64,000 nt of DNA from Candidatus Schekmanbacteria bacterium (GCA_016188575.1 JACPHN010000032.1:1-64000), one strand, 5' to 3'; numbered from the stretch's first letter, positions 53,863 to 63,860 are shown. The notes: generated from the letters alone by a model not told the origin. Program-made: numbers and translations.

Positions 53863-56007
53863 TCATTCCTCGACCTTCCAGTGATCGAGTCGCGTGCGCA
53901 CGAGCCGAGCGAGCTCGCGCCCTCCGAAGGGCTTTCTGATCAGGGAGCTGTTACTCGCTTCGGCAATTCGCTCGCCCAGCTCCGGCCGCGCGTAGCCGCT
54001 CATGAAAATCACGGGTAGCTCGCCGTACCGTTTCGCGAGCGCCTCGGCCAATGCGGGGCCGGTCATTTCCGGCAGTACCACATCGGTGAGCAGCAGGTGA
54101 AAATCGCCGCGTGCCGCTTCGGCCGTGGCGATGGCGTCCTCGGCGCTGCGCGCTGCGCGCACGCGGTAGCCTTGCAGCTCGAGGATTTCAGTAACCATGG
54201 CGCGCACGCTCTCCTCGTCTTCGACCAGGAGAATCGTCTCACCGCCGCGACCCGTGGGATCGATACCAGGGGTAGGCAGCGCTCCTTCCTGGTCAACGGA
54301 CTTGAGGCCACTCAGGCGGGGCAGGTACACGTCGAAGGTGGATCCTGCGCCCTGCTCGCTGGTGACGTCGACGTAGCCACCGTGACGCTCGAGCGCACGG
54401 AACACGATGGGAAGGCCCAGCCCCGACCCCTGTGAGGCCTCCTTCGTCGTAAAGAATGGTTCGAAAATTCGCGCCAACGTCTGGCTGTCCATGCCGACGC
54501 CCGAGTCTGCCACGCTGAGGCACACGTAGTCGCCTGGCGGAATGTCCTTGACAAAGGCTCGTTGCGTGGCACGCACCGCGCGCGCGCTGGTCGTAACGAC
54601 CAGTTGACCACCCGTGGGCATGGCGTCGCGGGCATTGAGCAACAGGTTCATGCAGATCTGCTCTAGCTGCGCCTGCTCGCCGCGCACGCATGCCGGCTGC
54701 TCGCTCAACCGCCACTCGATACGGATATTCTCGCCGAGCAAACGGGTCACGATGGGTCTGAGCCGCCCGATCACGTCGTTCAGATCCAGGCGAGTCGGTT
54801 CGATGTCCTGGCTTCGCGCGAGGCTGAGGAGCTTGCGGGTGAGACCACCCGCCTCCTGTGCCGCCACGGCCATGGCGGTGACGCACCTGGCGGCGAAGGC
54901 CGGCATGTCTTTTCTCTCCGCGAGCAACTCGCAATAGCTCTGAATGATGGTGATGTGGTTGTTGAAATCGTGCGCCACTCCTCCCGAAAGCTCGCCGATG
55001 GCCTTGATCCGCTGCGCCTGGAGAAGTTGCCGTTCCGTCCTGCGGAGCTCGGACACGTCTCTGCCGGAACAGAGCACCCCGGAAACAGCACCGCAGTCGT
55101 CCCGCAACAGTCGGTACCGCCACTGAACCAGGTGGACCTCGCCCGATTGAGAGCGGATCTCACCTTCCGTGCTGCCGAGCAGATCCTCGCTTCCCGACAC
55201 GAGCGCGGCGTGAAGCCCGCGCATCCGCTGCCGCATGTGCGGCGGGACGCTCGACTCGAACCAGTCGCGACCAACGAGCTCTGCTTCCTCAATCTCGAGC
55301 AGCTCGCAGGTTTTTCGGTTCACCAGGGTGATGCGTCCGGCGTTGTCCAGTCCGACGAACAGGTCGTCGGCGAGATCCAGATAGGACTGAGCGCGGCTGC
55401 GCTCATGCTCCAACTGAACCTCCGCCCGCTTGCGCGCCGTCAAGTCCCTGGATACCACCAAGACCAGCGGCGGGTGCCCATCTGCAGAGGGGATGGGAGC
55501 CAGCCGGGTGTCCAGATAGACCAGGCCGGTCGGGAACGGCACGTACGCCTCAACTGCCAGGATCTCGCCCGTCTCGAGCACACGGCGAACGTTTTCGGTC
55601 ATCCGCGCTCCGTACGGCGGGGCGAAGAGCATCGCGAGCTCCTCCCCCACTATCGGCCCGCCCCGACCGCTCAGCGCGCGTTGCGCCGCGGGGTTGGTGT
55701 AGCACACGTGGGTCGCCGCATCGAGGACTACGACAAGGTCGGGCGAAATGTCGAAAAGCGCCTGGTACCGACCATTGCTCTCCAGCAGCGTGCGCTGCAT
55801 GTTGCGCAGTCTGGCGTTTTCTTCCTGCAGCGCGCTGACCTCACGCTGGAGCGCCGCGCGGCTATCACCGCCGGTGATCTCCGGAGCCTGGTTCGGCGCG
55901 GCGTGCACGTCACGGTTCGCCGCGATTGACACAAGTCTGCCTTCTTCAGTGCAGCTCGAGTCTGGTGAGGCACCGGTGCCGAGAAAGGGCCGAGTATGAC
56001 CTGTCAT
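53863..56007 (-). CDS. Hybrid PAS sensor histidine kinase with C-terminal receiver
   Basis: The 714-residue protein has a short coiled coil, two PAS domains (around 85-200 and 215-325), a HisKA domain with the phospho-acceptor in GGVAHDFNNHITII, an HATPase_c domain (NLLLNARDAMPTGG, DSGVGMD, GSGLGLPIV) and a receiver domain (LLVEDEE, Asp in LLLTDVVLPEM, Lys in LIRKPFGG). There is no transmembrane segment, so it senses a cytoplasmic signal. It lies 126 bp downstream of the ATPase-TPR gene in the same direction and converges with the VWA gene, leaving 26 bp. Confidence 0.93.
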   Translation of the reverse strand: MTGHTRPFLGTGASPDSSCTEEGRLVSIAANRDVHAAPNQAPEITGGDSRAALQREVSALQEENARLRNMQRTLLESNGRYQALFDISPDLVVVLDAATHVCYTNPAAQRALSGRGGPIVGEELAMLFAPPYGARMTENVRRVLETGEILAVEAYVPFPTGLVYLDTRLAPIPSADGHPPLVLVVSRDLTARKRAEVQLEHERSRAQSYLDLADDLFVGLDNAGRITLVNRKTCELLEIEEAELVGRDWFESSVPPHMRQRMRGLHAALVSGSEDLLGSTEGEIRSQSGEVHLVQWRYRLLRDDCGAVSGVLCSGRDVSELRRTERQLLQAQRIKAIGELSGGVAHDFNNHITIIQSYCELLAERKDMPAFAARCVTAMAVAAQEAGGLTRKLLSLARSQDIEPTRLDLNDVIGRLRPIVTRLLGENIRIEWRLSEQPACVRGEQAQLEQICMNLLLNARDAMPTGGQLVVTTSARAVRATQRAFVKDIPPGDYVCLSVADSGVGMDSQTLARIFEPFFTTKEASQGSGLGLPIVFRALERHGGYVDVTSEQGAGSTFDVYLPRLSGLKSVDQEGALPTPGIDPTGRGGETILLVEDEESVRAMVTEILELQGYRVRAARSAEDAIATAEAARGDFHLLLTDVVLPEMTGPALAEALAKRYGELPVIFMSGYARPELGERIAEASNSSLIRKPFGGRELARLVRTRLDHWKVEE

Positions 56008-56133
56008 GGTGGTGGCAGCGCGCCCGATTGGTCGCCGTGAATCGCGAGGCTTGGGTACCGACGAATGCTACCGCGGCCGGGGCAGAGTTGGCAAGCGTAT
56101 CGTCGTCCCGGGATCGCCCGTAGGCCGCCGGGC

Positions 56134-59100
56134 TCACAGCCACAGCTCCCCCTGGGACAGCGGCACACCACTCTCGAACGCGCCCTGCGCGGATCTCAGC
56201 TCGTGGATCGCCCGCGCGAGCCGACTGTGCTCGGCGACATCCAGAACCTGCACAATGCCCTCGGCTTCCGACAGGTCGGCGCGAGCACTTCTGCCGAGCG
56301 CGAGCGACACGTGACCGCGCTCACAAAGCACCGTCGCCAGCCGCGCCGCGTCGCCGGCCCGACGCACCAGTTGCACGGCGCGATTGATGTTGCTCTCCGC
56401 CTCGATGAAGCGATGGTTCCGGCGATCGAGCCGCGACAAACCAGCGAGACTCGTGCCCTCCCCGCGCAGTGATCCTAGCTCGCAGTGCAGCGCAATGGCC
56501 TCCTCGAGAAAGGATCTGCCTTCGTCGAACAGCCCCTCATCCGTGAACAGAATCCCGAGATGATACAGTGTATAAGCTTCGGGGCCGCGGTTGCCCGTTT
56601 CACGGTTGAGGCTCAGTGCCTCCGCAAACCGCTCGCGCGCGGCGTCCGGTTCGCCGGCATCCATGAGAGCGGCGCCGAGGTGGGTCAGAGCAAAGCCCTG
56701 CTGGCGCCGATCGCCGGTGCCAACAAAACGGTCGATTGCCTGCTCGAAAAGCTGAATCGCGTCCTGCGCCTCCCCTCGCAAGCGCTGCAACGCCCCGTAG
56801 TTGACTAGCGCCAGGCCCTCGAGGCGGGTATCGCCGAGCTCGGCGCGAATCGCAAGCGCCTCCTTGTACAGCGCTTCGGCAAGGCCGACGAAGCCCAGAC
56901 GCGCATATACGTCACCCAGCTTGACGATGACGCGCGCCTCATCCCGCCGGCTCCTGCCGCGCGAAAAAACAGTGAGCGCCCGATCGAGCAGGGTCGCGGC
57001 CTCTGCCAGCTCACCTTGCGACTGATTGATGCGGGCGAGTTGTTCCAGCGCGGCGCCGAGCTGCGTCACGTCGTTCCCCTGCTCCCCGCAGATCGCCAGC
57101 GAGCGCTCGACCTCTTGCCTGGCCTCGTCGAACCGCAGGAGTGCAGTCAGCGTCTTGCCCAGCAGGAGATGCGCCCGTGCCTGCGCCTGGAGGTCGTCCG
57201 CCGGCAGGAGAGGCAGCGCGAGGCGGCACTCGCGCTCCGCATCGGCCCAGCGTTCGAGACCGCCATAAACCGACTCGGCCAGCTCCAGGTGGGTCGTGGC
57301 GAGCGGGTGGCGGCCTTTTCGGCCGGCGGCAAGAGCGCACGCGTACCGCTGCTCGGCAGAGGCGACATCCAGTTGCAGCCACGCCTCGCGCGCCGCCGCG
57401 ACATAGCTCCCGAAGGCGGCGTCGTCTTCCAGCGCATCCAGCCTACAGGCATTGGCCGCCGGATCTTCACCGATCCTTGCGCCCCACGACGAGTCAAGAA
57501 TGGCTTGCGCTCGACGTCTTGGGCGCTGTAACGCCCGGGGACCTGGGGCACACGCCACGACATCGGCAATGGCGCGATGCGCGAACCGCAGAAAGTCTCC
57601 CTGGCACTCCAGAATGAGGCCATCCGCGCACAGATCAGCTTCCACGCCAAAGCGCTGCTCGTGGGATAGGCGCGCCACGCGGCCCGCGACAGCGCCCGGC
57701 CACGGTCCACCGCTGCCTGTGGCGAATGCCGCATCGAGGTAGCGCCGCGCCGCGTCCGGCAGCGAGCTCAGCAGCGCGCGTGCGGCGCCGTCGACCGGGG
57801 CGTCGACGGCGGAGCTCGCGGCGGGGGCCGCTCCGGCGGAGCTTCGCGTGCCTTCCGATTCTGGCGGCAGGAAGCGGGTTCCAGGACGCCACGCCCGACA
57901 CGCCAGCGCGATCGCCAGCGGTAGCCCCGCGCCGTGCTTTACGATGGACCGCACCGCCTCCGGATCGTCCAGCGCACGCCCACCGCGGCAGGCCCGCACC
58001 AGCTCGAGCGCCGCATCCTGGTCCAGCGGAGGCAGAGCGATGCGGATCGCTCGTCGCGTCGCAAGCAGCTCTTGAACCGCCTCCGCTGGCGCTGGTATCG
58101 TCACCACGCCCACAACCAGCAATGCGCCCCGCCCGAATGGGCGGTTTTTCGCCACATGCTCCAAGAAACCCAACGTCAGGCCATCGAGCTGTGCGAGATC
58201 GTCGAGCACCAGGACGACGGGCGCCTGCGACGCCAGCGCCAACAGGACGTCCACCATCGCTTCAAACAGCATCCGCGTCGAGTCCCTCGCGCTGAGTCGC
58301 AACAGCTCGATGCCCTCGCCGGCGTTTCGCAGTGGTTTGGGCACATCGAAGTAGTGCGCGAGCAATCGCGCATGCCGCCGCAGCGAGCCGATTGCCAGCG
58401 GCGTCGCATGCGCCGCAAGGGTGGCGATGACTTGCGCCATGGGCGCGCGCAGGGCAGACAATGCGGGCGGCGACAGCGGCTGCGGAGCACGCGGCGACCG
58501 TGGCCCCGTAACGCCCGCGCCCCACACGATTCGCGCTCCCAGAGCGGCGGCTCTGGCGGCCAGCTCGGCCACGAGCCGAGTTTTCCCTGAGCCGGCCGGT
58601 CCGGTCACGAGCGTCACGGGGGAAACCCTGTCGCCGAGGTCGCGCAGGATCGCCAGCAGCTCTGCCAACTGGCGGTCGCGTCCGACGAGGGGGGGGTGTG
58701 GCGGTACTTCCCGGTCGTCCTCAGGGCCATGAGCGGCGATCGCCAACGCCTCCGGCAGGGGGTGGCCATCGCCTCCAACGGGAACGGAAAGGCCCGGCGA
58801 CGCCGCCGCACGCCTCGCTATCCCGCGCAGGTCCCGTCCGAGGTCCCACTCATGCCGTGGGGCAGGGAGCACGGTCGTGAAGACAACTCTGCCCTCTTCA
58901 GTCCGCCCGAGCTCGTATTCCCGAGCCCCGTCCTGCCCGGCGCCCGCGCCGCGCGGCGAGCGCGCGTGGCGGCTCACGCCGCCTTCCCCGTCCGCAGCGG
59001 GAAGCGCCGCATAAGGCGGCGTCGCGTACCAGACGAGGTTGCGCCGATTTCCCCAGGCCAGGATGGGAATCACGTCCGGGTGGGCATGCCGCTGGGCGCC

Positions 59101-59364
59101 GACCAGACGGCGCAGCGCCGGCGCCACGTCGGCGGCTCGGGGCACCACGATGACGTGGATGATGACGCCGCCGGCAGCGCCGGAACGGGTCCCCAGAAAC
59201 CTGCGAAAACCCGGCGGTGCCGCGGTCTGAAGCTCGCACTCGAGCGAAAACGGGCCGAAATGTGGAGGGAGGCGATGCAACTGGGGCTCCCGACCTGCCG
59301 TCGCCATGCCGCGGAACGCGAAGCCGTGGTCGCGGCAGCGACACCTGGGTGCGGCCGGCCTCAT
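56134..59364 (-). CDS. AAA-type ATPase-TPR protein with vestigial kinase N-lobe
   Basis: The protein of about 1076 residues has an AAA_16/STAND-type ATPase (Walker A GPAGSGKTRLV, Walker B VLVLDDLAQLD) followed by TPR units (VNYGALQRLRGEAQDAIQLF, LTHLGAALMDAGEPDAARER), like the kinase-ATPase-TPR proteins here. Before the ATPase, residues encoded at about 58996-59262 align by eye with the N-lobe of those kinases (HFGPFSLECEL against RIGPYHTLGLL; HPDVIPILAWGNR against HPGIVRILAHGVE), but the glycine loop, lysine, HRD and DFG are gone. The start is uncertain: ATG 59364 is used; GTG 59400 and ATG 59307 are alternatives. It is head to head with the cyclase gene. Confidence 0.82.
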   Translation of the reverse strand: MRPAAPRCRCRDHGFAFRGMATAGREPQLHRLPPHFGPFSLECELQTAAPPGFRRFLGTRSGAAGGVIIHVIVVPRAADVAPALRRLVGAQRHAHPDVIPILAWGNRRNLVWYATPPYAALPAADGEGGVSRHARSPRGAGAGQDGAREYELGRTEEGRVVFTTVLPAPRHEWDLGRDLRGIARRAAASPGLSVPVGGDGHPLPEALAIAAHGPEDDREVPPHPPLVGRDRQLAELLAILRDLGDRVSPVTLVTGPAGSGKTRLVAELAARAAALGARIVWGAGVTGPRSPRAPQPLSPPALSALRAPMAQVIATLAAHATPLAIGSLRRHARLLAHYFDVPKPLRNAGEGIELLRLSARDSTRMLFEAMVDVLLALASQAPVVLVLDDLAQLDGLTLGFLEHVAKNRPFGRGALLVVGVVTIPAPAEAVQELLATRRAIRIALPPLDQDAALELVRACRGGRALDDPEAVRSIVKHGAGLPLAIALACRAWRPGTRFLPPESEGTRSSAGAAPAASSAVDAPVDGAARALLSSLPDAARRYLDAAFATGSGGPWPGAVAGRVARLSHEQRFGVEADLCADGLILECQGDFLRFAHRAIADVVACAPGPRALQRPRRRAQAILDSSWGARIGEDPAANACRLDALEDDAAFGSYVAAAREAWLQLDVASAEQRYACALAAGRKGRHPLATTHLELAESVYGGLERWADAERECRLALPLLPADDLQAQARAHLLLGKTLTALLRFDEARQEVERSLAICGEQGNDVTQLGAALEQLARINQSQGELAEAATLLDRALTVFSRGRSRRDEARVIVKLGDVYARLGFVGLAEALYKEALAIRAELGDTRLEGLALVNYGALQRLRGEAQDAIQLFEQAIDRFVGTGDRRQQGFALTHLGAALMDAGEPDAARERFAEALSLNRETGNRGPEAYTLYHLGILFTDEGLFDEGRSFLEEAIALHCELGSLRGEGTSLAGLSRLDRRNHRFIEAESNINRAVQLVRRAGDAARLATVLCERGHVSLALGRSARADLSEAEGIVQVLDVAEHSRLARAIHELRSAQGAFESGVPLSQGELWL

Positions 59365-59529
59365 GTCCGAAGCCCCTTGCTGCCCATCACCTGGCGCCAC
59401 CCCGTCTTCGTTCCGTTTCCAACATCTTAGTACTCTGTCGGACGCGGCGTCGCAACGCCGCGCGGCGCTAACCGCCGCGATTGCCCTTGAACCTGCGGCG
59501 CGCTACTCTGAGCGCGACAGCGTGAGCTG

Positions 59530-62500
59530 ATGTCGCTAGACACGCCGGGGTCACGAATGGCAGGTGAGCTGTGCGGAGCATGTGGGATCTCCTTGCCGGA
59601 GGGCGCGCGTTTCTGTACTGGCTGTGGCGCCCCCGCCAGCGCTCGGTGCACCGGTTGCGGGATCGATCTGGTGCGTGGCGCGCGGTTTTGCCACGCGTGC
59701 GGCGCGCGGGTGGCTTCGGGGCCTGATCCTGGCGGGTCACCACCGGGGCCGGGGGCAGGAGGCCTGAACCTTCCGGCGGCGACGACTCGCGACGATGGAG
59801 GTGAAATCCGCCAGGCGACGATTCTCTTTGCGGATGTCGTGGGGTACACCTCGTTTTCCGCGGCGCTCGATCCGGATGACGTCCATCAGCTCATGCGCCG
59901 CGTATTCGCAGTCACGGACAGCGCGATCCAGACCCATGGGGGGGTTGTCGACAAGCACCTTGGCGACGGCGTAATGGCGGTTTTCGGGTTGCCTCGCGCG
60001 AGTGAGGACGATCCGCTGCGGGCAATCCGGGCGGCGCTGGAGTTCCAGCGCAACATGCTGGCGCTCAATCGCACCTTCGCCCTGCAGCGACTGCCCGAGG
60101 CGCGCCTGCGCGTCGGCATCAATACGGGACGGGTTCTCGCGGGCGGCGTCGGCGCCAGCGGGCAGGAAAGATCGGTCGTCGGCGATGCCGTCAACGTCGC
60201 GGCACGGCTGCAGACGGCCTGCGTGCCCGGAGGCGTGCTGGTTTCTCATGAGACCTATCGGCACGTCCGCGGGCTCTTCGACGTCGTCCCCCAGGCGCCG
60301 ATCTCGCTAAAGGGCCTACCGCATCCGCTCACCACGTACCTGGTCAAGGCGGCCAAGAGCGAGCGTCTCTTCATCGGCACCCAGCAGGTCCTCGGACACG
60401 AGACCGCGCTGGTTGGCCGCGATCGCGAGATGGCGCAGCTCTGGGCAGCATTCGATCGCTCGAGTCATGGCAACGAGTCGGTCATCGTGACCATCGTGGG
60501 CCCGGCCGGGCTCGGCAAGAGTCGACTGCTCCACGAGCTCCACAAGCAGCTCGAAACGCTCGAGCATCCCATTTACTTGCTGCGCGCCCGGGCGTCGACG
60601 GAAAGCGCGATCGTGCCCTACGACCTGCTCGGCACGGCGCTCAAGGGCCGCGCCGGGATCCGCGATGAGGACGAGGCCGCAACTGCTCGCCAAAAGCTAC
60701 TGGCTTGGGTCGCAGGGTTGCTGGACGAGCCGCCCCGGCTGTGGGGTCGGCGTCGCGACGACCCGCCGCCACCTCCGGCGCCGCCTTCGCCCGCTACCGC
60801 CGGCCTCGCATCCGCGACAGCCACCGAAGCAGCGCACCTGATCGGGGAGCTCCTTGGCCTGACGTTTCCCGATTCTCCCTACCTCGCGCCGCTCCGCGCC
60901 GATCCCGTATCGCGGCGCGACCGCAGCTTGTGGGCACTCGAGCGGCTCGTCAGGCGACTCACCATTGCCACGACCGTAATCGAGCTGGAAGATGTCCAGT
61001 GGGCGGATCGCTCCTCCCTCGACGTGTTCCTGCACCTGCACGGCAAGCTTGCCGACCGGCCGCTATTTGTCCTGGCCACGGCTCGCCCCGAGGCCGCCAG
61101 AATCCATCCCGAATGGAGCGCCATTGCCGAGCGGCGCCTGACGATCCCGCTGGCGCCGCTACAGCCCGACGCCGCGCGCGAGCTCGCCGAGCACCTCCTA
61201 CAGTACGTGGAGGACATGCCGCCGGACCTCGCCGAGGAAATCGCCGTGCGCTCGGCGGGGACACCGTACTTCGCGGAGGAGATGGTCAAGAGTCTGGCTG
61301 ACCTCGGCGCTCTCGACCTGCGCGCCGGCCGGTGGCGCTTTCTGCCGGAAAAGATGCACGCCATCGAGATCCCGTCGACGGTCGAGGGGCTGCTGCAGGC
61401 GCGCCTGGATCGCTTGAGCGAGACCGAGCTACGCGCGGTCAGAATGGCGGCGGTAGTGGGAAAGGTGTTCTGGGACCGCGCCGTGTCTCGACTCTGGGAG
61501 CAGCCAGACGCGGATGCCGGCCTTGCCCCTCTGCTCGCGGGCCTCGTGCGGCGTGAGATGGTCGTGCGACGGCCCGTCTCGACTTTTCGCGGTTGCGAGG
61601 AGTACGCCTTCATCCACGACCTGATGCGGGACGTTGCCTATCGCGGGCTGGTCAAGCGAGTGCGGCGTGAGCTTCACGGGCTCGTCGCGAGCTGGCTCGA
61701 GGCGCAGACCGGCGATCGTCTGCGCGAGCGCGCCTCGCTGCTCGGCTATCACTGGCATGAGGCGGGCGAGGTTGACCGGGCGCGCCTCCTGTACTTGAGC
61801 GGCGCCCGCGACGCGGCGGCGCGCTACGCCCATTCCGAAGCCGAGCGCCTGCTCAGAGCCTATCTGTCCCTGGTCACCGACGTGACTCCAGAGGCTGTCG
61901 ACGCCCGCGTCAGCCTGGCCGTCGACGTGCTCCACGTGCTTGGCCGAAACGACCTGGCGAAGGCGGAGCTCCTCGAGGCGCTGGAGGCTGCGACCACCCA
62001 GGCGTATCGCGCCGGTGCGGCCCGCGCTCTGCTCGGCCTCGCCACCGTGCAGAACATTCTCGGCGAGACCGCTGAAGCGCTGGCGTCGTGTCAGGCGGGG
62101 CTCGCCACCTACCGCGAGCTCGGGGAGCAAAAGGCCGAGGGCGATGCGCTCTGTGAGATGGCTCACATTCTCATGCGCCTGGGGCGGCTGCCGGAGTCGC
62201 TGCAGGTTTACGAGCAAGCGCTGGCCCTGCACCGAGCGCTTGGCGAACGGCGCAGCGAGGGGCAGACGCTGAGCGGCATGGCCGCGTTGCTGTCCTTCTC
62301 CGGCAAGACGCGAAGTGCCGCGGACTGTTTTCGGGAGGCCATCGCCATTTTTCGGGAGCTTGGGGATCGCATGCTGGAAGGGCGCGCGCTCGGAAACCTG
62401 GCGCTTTGCCAGCTCGAGATTCAGGAGGACGAACAAGCTGAGCAAAACATGCGGGGCGCGCTGGAAATCTATCGCGTGACGGGAGACCGGCGGTACGAAG

Positions 62501-63138
62501 GCTGGATGCTGAGCAACCTGGGAACGCTCGCGCAAAAACAGCAAGGTCTCGAGGCAGCGGAAGCGCTGTATCAGCAGGCTCTCGGAGTCCACCGCGAGGT
62601 CGGAAACCGCATCTACGAAGCCGACACGCTTGTCCAGCTTGCCAACTTGAAGGTCGAGAAAGGTGAGCTCGGCGAGGCCCGGGCGCTGCTAGGGCAGGCG
62701 GAGCAGCTCAATCGCGAGGCCGGGAACCGGCTGTTCCGGGCGATATCTCAGCTCGAGCAGGCGCGGCTGGAGCGTTGGATCGAGGGCGACGCGGAGCGCG
62801 GCGCGGCACTGCTGGAGATGGCCGAGAAGACGTTCCGGACCTTGGGAGCGGAAGCGATGCTCTTTCGCTGCGCGGTCGAGCGCGGTCACGTGGCGCTTGC
62901 GGCCGGGGGTGATGGCCGATCGTGGCTGGCCGGGGCATCTGAGATGCTGGCGGAACCGGGGATGGAGGAGACCGGCGAGTTGCGGCGGGAGCTCGAGAAA
63001 CTGGAGCTGGCCGTGGCCGCGCAGGGGCGCGGCGAGGTGCTCGTCGCCGGGGAATGTCCGGAGCATGTTCCGCGCGGGATTCGCGCGCTCGCCGAGCACC
63101 GCGGCGGCGGCGACTCCGGGCGTGGCGAGCGACCCTGA
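59530..63138 (+). CDS. Class III adenylate/guanylate cyclase fused to ATPase and TPR array
   Basis: The 1202-residue protein begins with two zinc-ribbon pairs (C15/C18 with C29/C32, C40/C43 with C54/C57), then a class III cyclase catalytic domain: ATILFADVVGYTSF with metal-binding Asp102, KHLGDGVMAVFG, and VVGDAVNVAARLQ. An AAA-type ATPase (VGPAGLGKSRLL near residue 325, VIELEDVQWAD) and a long TPR array follow (EGRALGNLALCQLEIQEDE and similar). It should make cyclic nucleotide in response to a ligand sensed by the ATPase-TPR part. Start ATG 59530 has no clear ribosome-binding site; ATG 59557 is possible. It forms a head-to-head pair with the gene ending at 59364. Confidence 0.93.
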   Translation: MSLDTPGSRMAGELCGACGISLPEGARFCTGCGAPASARCTGCGIDLVRGARFCHACGARVASGPDPGGSPPGPGAGGLNLPAATTRDDGGEIRQATILFADVVGYTSFSAALDPDDVHQLMRRVFAVTDSAIQTHGGVVDKHLGDGVMAVFGLPRASEDDPLRAIRAALEFQRNMLALNRTFALQRLPEARLRVGINTGRVLAGGVGASGQERSVVGDAVNVAARLQTACVPGGVLVSHETYRHVRGLFDVVPQAPISLKGLPHPLTTYLVKAAKSERLFIGTQQVLGHETALVGRDREMAQLWAAFDRSSHGNESVIVTIVGPAGLGKSRLLHELHKQLETLEHPIYLLRARASTESAIVPYDLLGTALKGRAGIRDEDEAATARQKLLAWVAGLLDEPPRLWGRRRDDPPPPPAPPSPATAGLASATATEAAHLIGELLGLTFPDSPYLAPLRADPVSRRDRSLWALERLVRRLTIATTVIELEDVQWADRSSLDVFLHLHGKLADRPLFVLATARPEAARIHPEWSAIAERRLTIPLAPLQPDAARELAEHLLQYVEDMPPDLAEEIAVRSAGTPYFAEEMVKSLADLGALDLRAGRWRFLPEKMHAIEIPSTVEGLLQARLDRLSETELRAVRMAAVVGKVFWDRAVSRLWEQPDADAGLAPLLAGLVRREMVVRRPVSTFRGCEEYAFIHDLMRDVAYRGLVKRVRRELHGLVASWLEAQTGDRLRERASLLGYHWHEAGEVDRARLLYLSGARDAAARYAHSEAERLLRAYLSLVTDVTPEAVDARVSLAVDVLHVLGRNDLAKAELLEALEAATTQAYRAGAARALLGLATVQNILGETAEALASCQAGLATYRELGEQKAEGDALCEMAHILMRLGRLPESLQVYEQALALHRALGERRSEGQTLSGMAALLSFSGKTRSAADCFREAIAIFRELGDRMLEGRALGNLALCQLEIQEDEQAEQNMRGALEIYRVTGDRRYEGWMLSNLGTLAQKQQGLEAAEALYQQALGVHREVGNRIYEADTLVQLANLKVEKGELGEARALLGQAEQLNREAGNRLFRAISQLEQARLERWIEGDAERGAALLEMAEKTFRTLGAEAMLFRCAVERGHVALAAGGDGRSWLAGASEMLAEPGMEETGELRRELEKLELAVAAQGRGEVLVAGECPEHVPRGIRALAEHRGGGDSGRGERP

Positions 63139-63599
63139 TCTCGCCGCCTTCGCCAGCCCCTCCGGTCCCTCCAAACGCCGCATCACCTCGCGCAGCCATC
63201 GGTCCTCGTTGCGGTCCCCGTCGCTACCGCGCTCGCGGCCTGCGCGCTCCGCCATGAGAGCTCGCCACCGCGGGAGAAAGTCGCCGAGCCCCAGGAGCGG
63301 CTCCACAGCGATGCGCTCCATCTCCCGAATGGGCGCCCAGAAGCTCCCGGCGGCGGCAGCCGCAGCCAGCCGTCGTCTTGCATCCGCAGCATGGCGACGC
63401 GGCAGCTCATGTCCTTGGGCCGTCCGTCGTCTCGTCGCCATCCGAGCTGCGCGCAGACGAGGCGAGAGAGATGAGCACGAGTGGCCGTCGGGTGATCCTC
63501 AATCAGCTTCCGGGTTGCCGCCGGTCACCGAAGCCGCCGTCGAGCGGGCACGGATGAATGGCTCGACGTCGAGCGCCGGTGCGCGCTACATTGGCCGGC
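63139..63599. other. Decayed region after the cyclase gene
   Basis: This 461-bp region contains the DUF4338 remnant on the minus strand and otherwise no intact gene. Open frames on both strands here are short, Arg-rich and lack family patterns. Confidence 0.5.
63183..63524 (-). pseudogene. DUF4338 (DruA-like) remnant
   Basis: On the minus strand an open frame after a TGA at 63525-63527 reads KLIEDHPTATRAHLSRLV, then LVCAQLGWRRDDGRPKD, then MSCRVAMLRMQDDGWLRLPP. This is the N-terminal pattern of DUF4338 proteins, which include the DruA component of Druantia anti-phage systems and transposase-linked relatives. The frame lacks a start codon before 63410, and the rest of the domain is absent, so this is a truncated relic. 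No other Druantia gene is present. Confidence 0.6.
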
Positions 63600-63860
63600 A
63601 TGAGCCTCAGGAATGCCATCCGCTTCCTCGGCGAGATCCGCGCCGATCCATCCCTACGCGGCGCTCTGACCGGCGGCGCCCACGAGCCGACCCTGGCCGC
63701 CGTCGCGCAACTGGCCGCGAGCCGGGGATGCGCGTGCAGCGAGGACGATTTGCGCCTGGCCTTTCGCTACGACTGGGTCATGCGCGCCACCTACTTCAAC
63801 CTGCGAACACAACCGGGAGCACCGTCGACTCTCGCACCAGACGATAGGGTCGCCAGATGA
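63600..63860 (+). CDS. Nif11-type leader peptide family protein
   Basis: The 86-residue protein starts MSLRNAIRFLGEIRADPSLR, the signature of the Nif11/NHLP leader family (Nif11 domain about 1-60), and continues with AAVAQLAASRGCACSEDDLR. Such peptides are usually leaders of ribosomally made, modified natural products. The short C-terminal part (NLRTQPGAPSTLAPDDRVAR) would be the core, but it lacks Cys and the usual Gly-Gly cleavage site is not clear. The ATG at 63600 has no strong ribosome-binding site. No maturase or protease-transporter gene is visible before the window ends. Confidence 0.65.
   Translation: MSLRNAIRFLGEIRADPSLRGALTGGAHEPTLAAVAQLAASRGCACSEDDLRLAFRYDWVMRATYFNLRTQPGAPSTLAPDDRVAR

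Noticed and set aside
62689-63441. Minus-strand frame of 250 codons at the end of the cyclase gene
   Set aside because: More than half overlaps the cyclase TPR region. The free part contains patches that look protein-like, but they lie in a different frame from the DUF4338 remnant and match no family I know.
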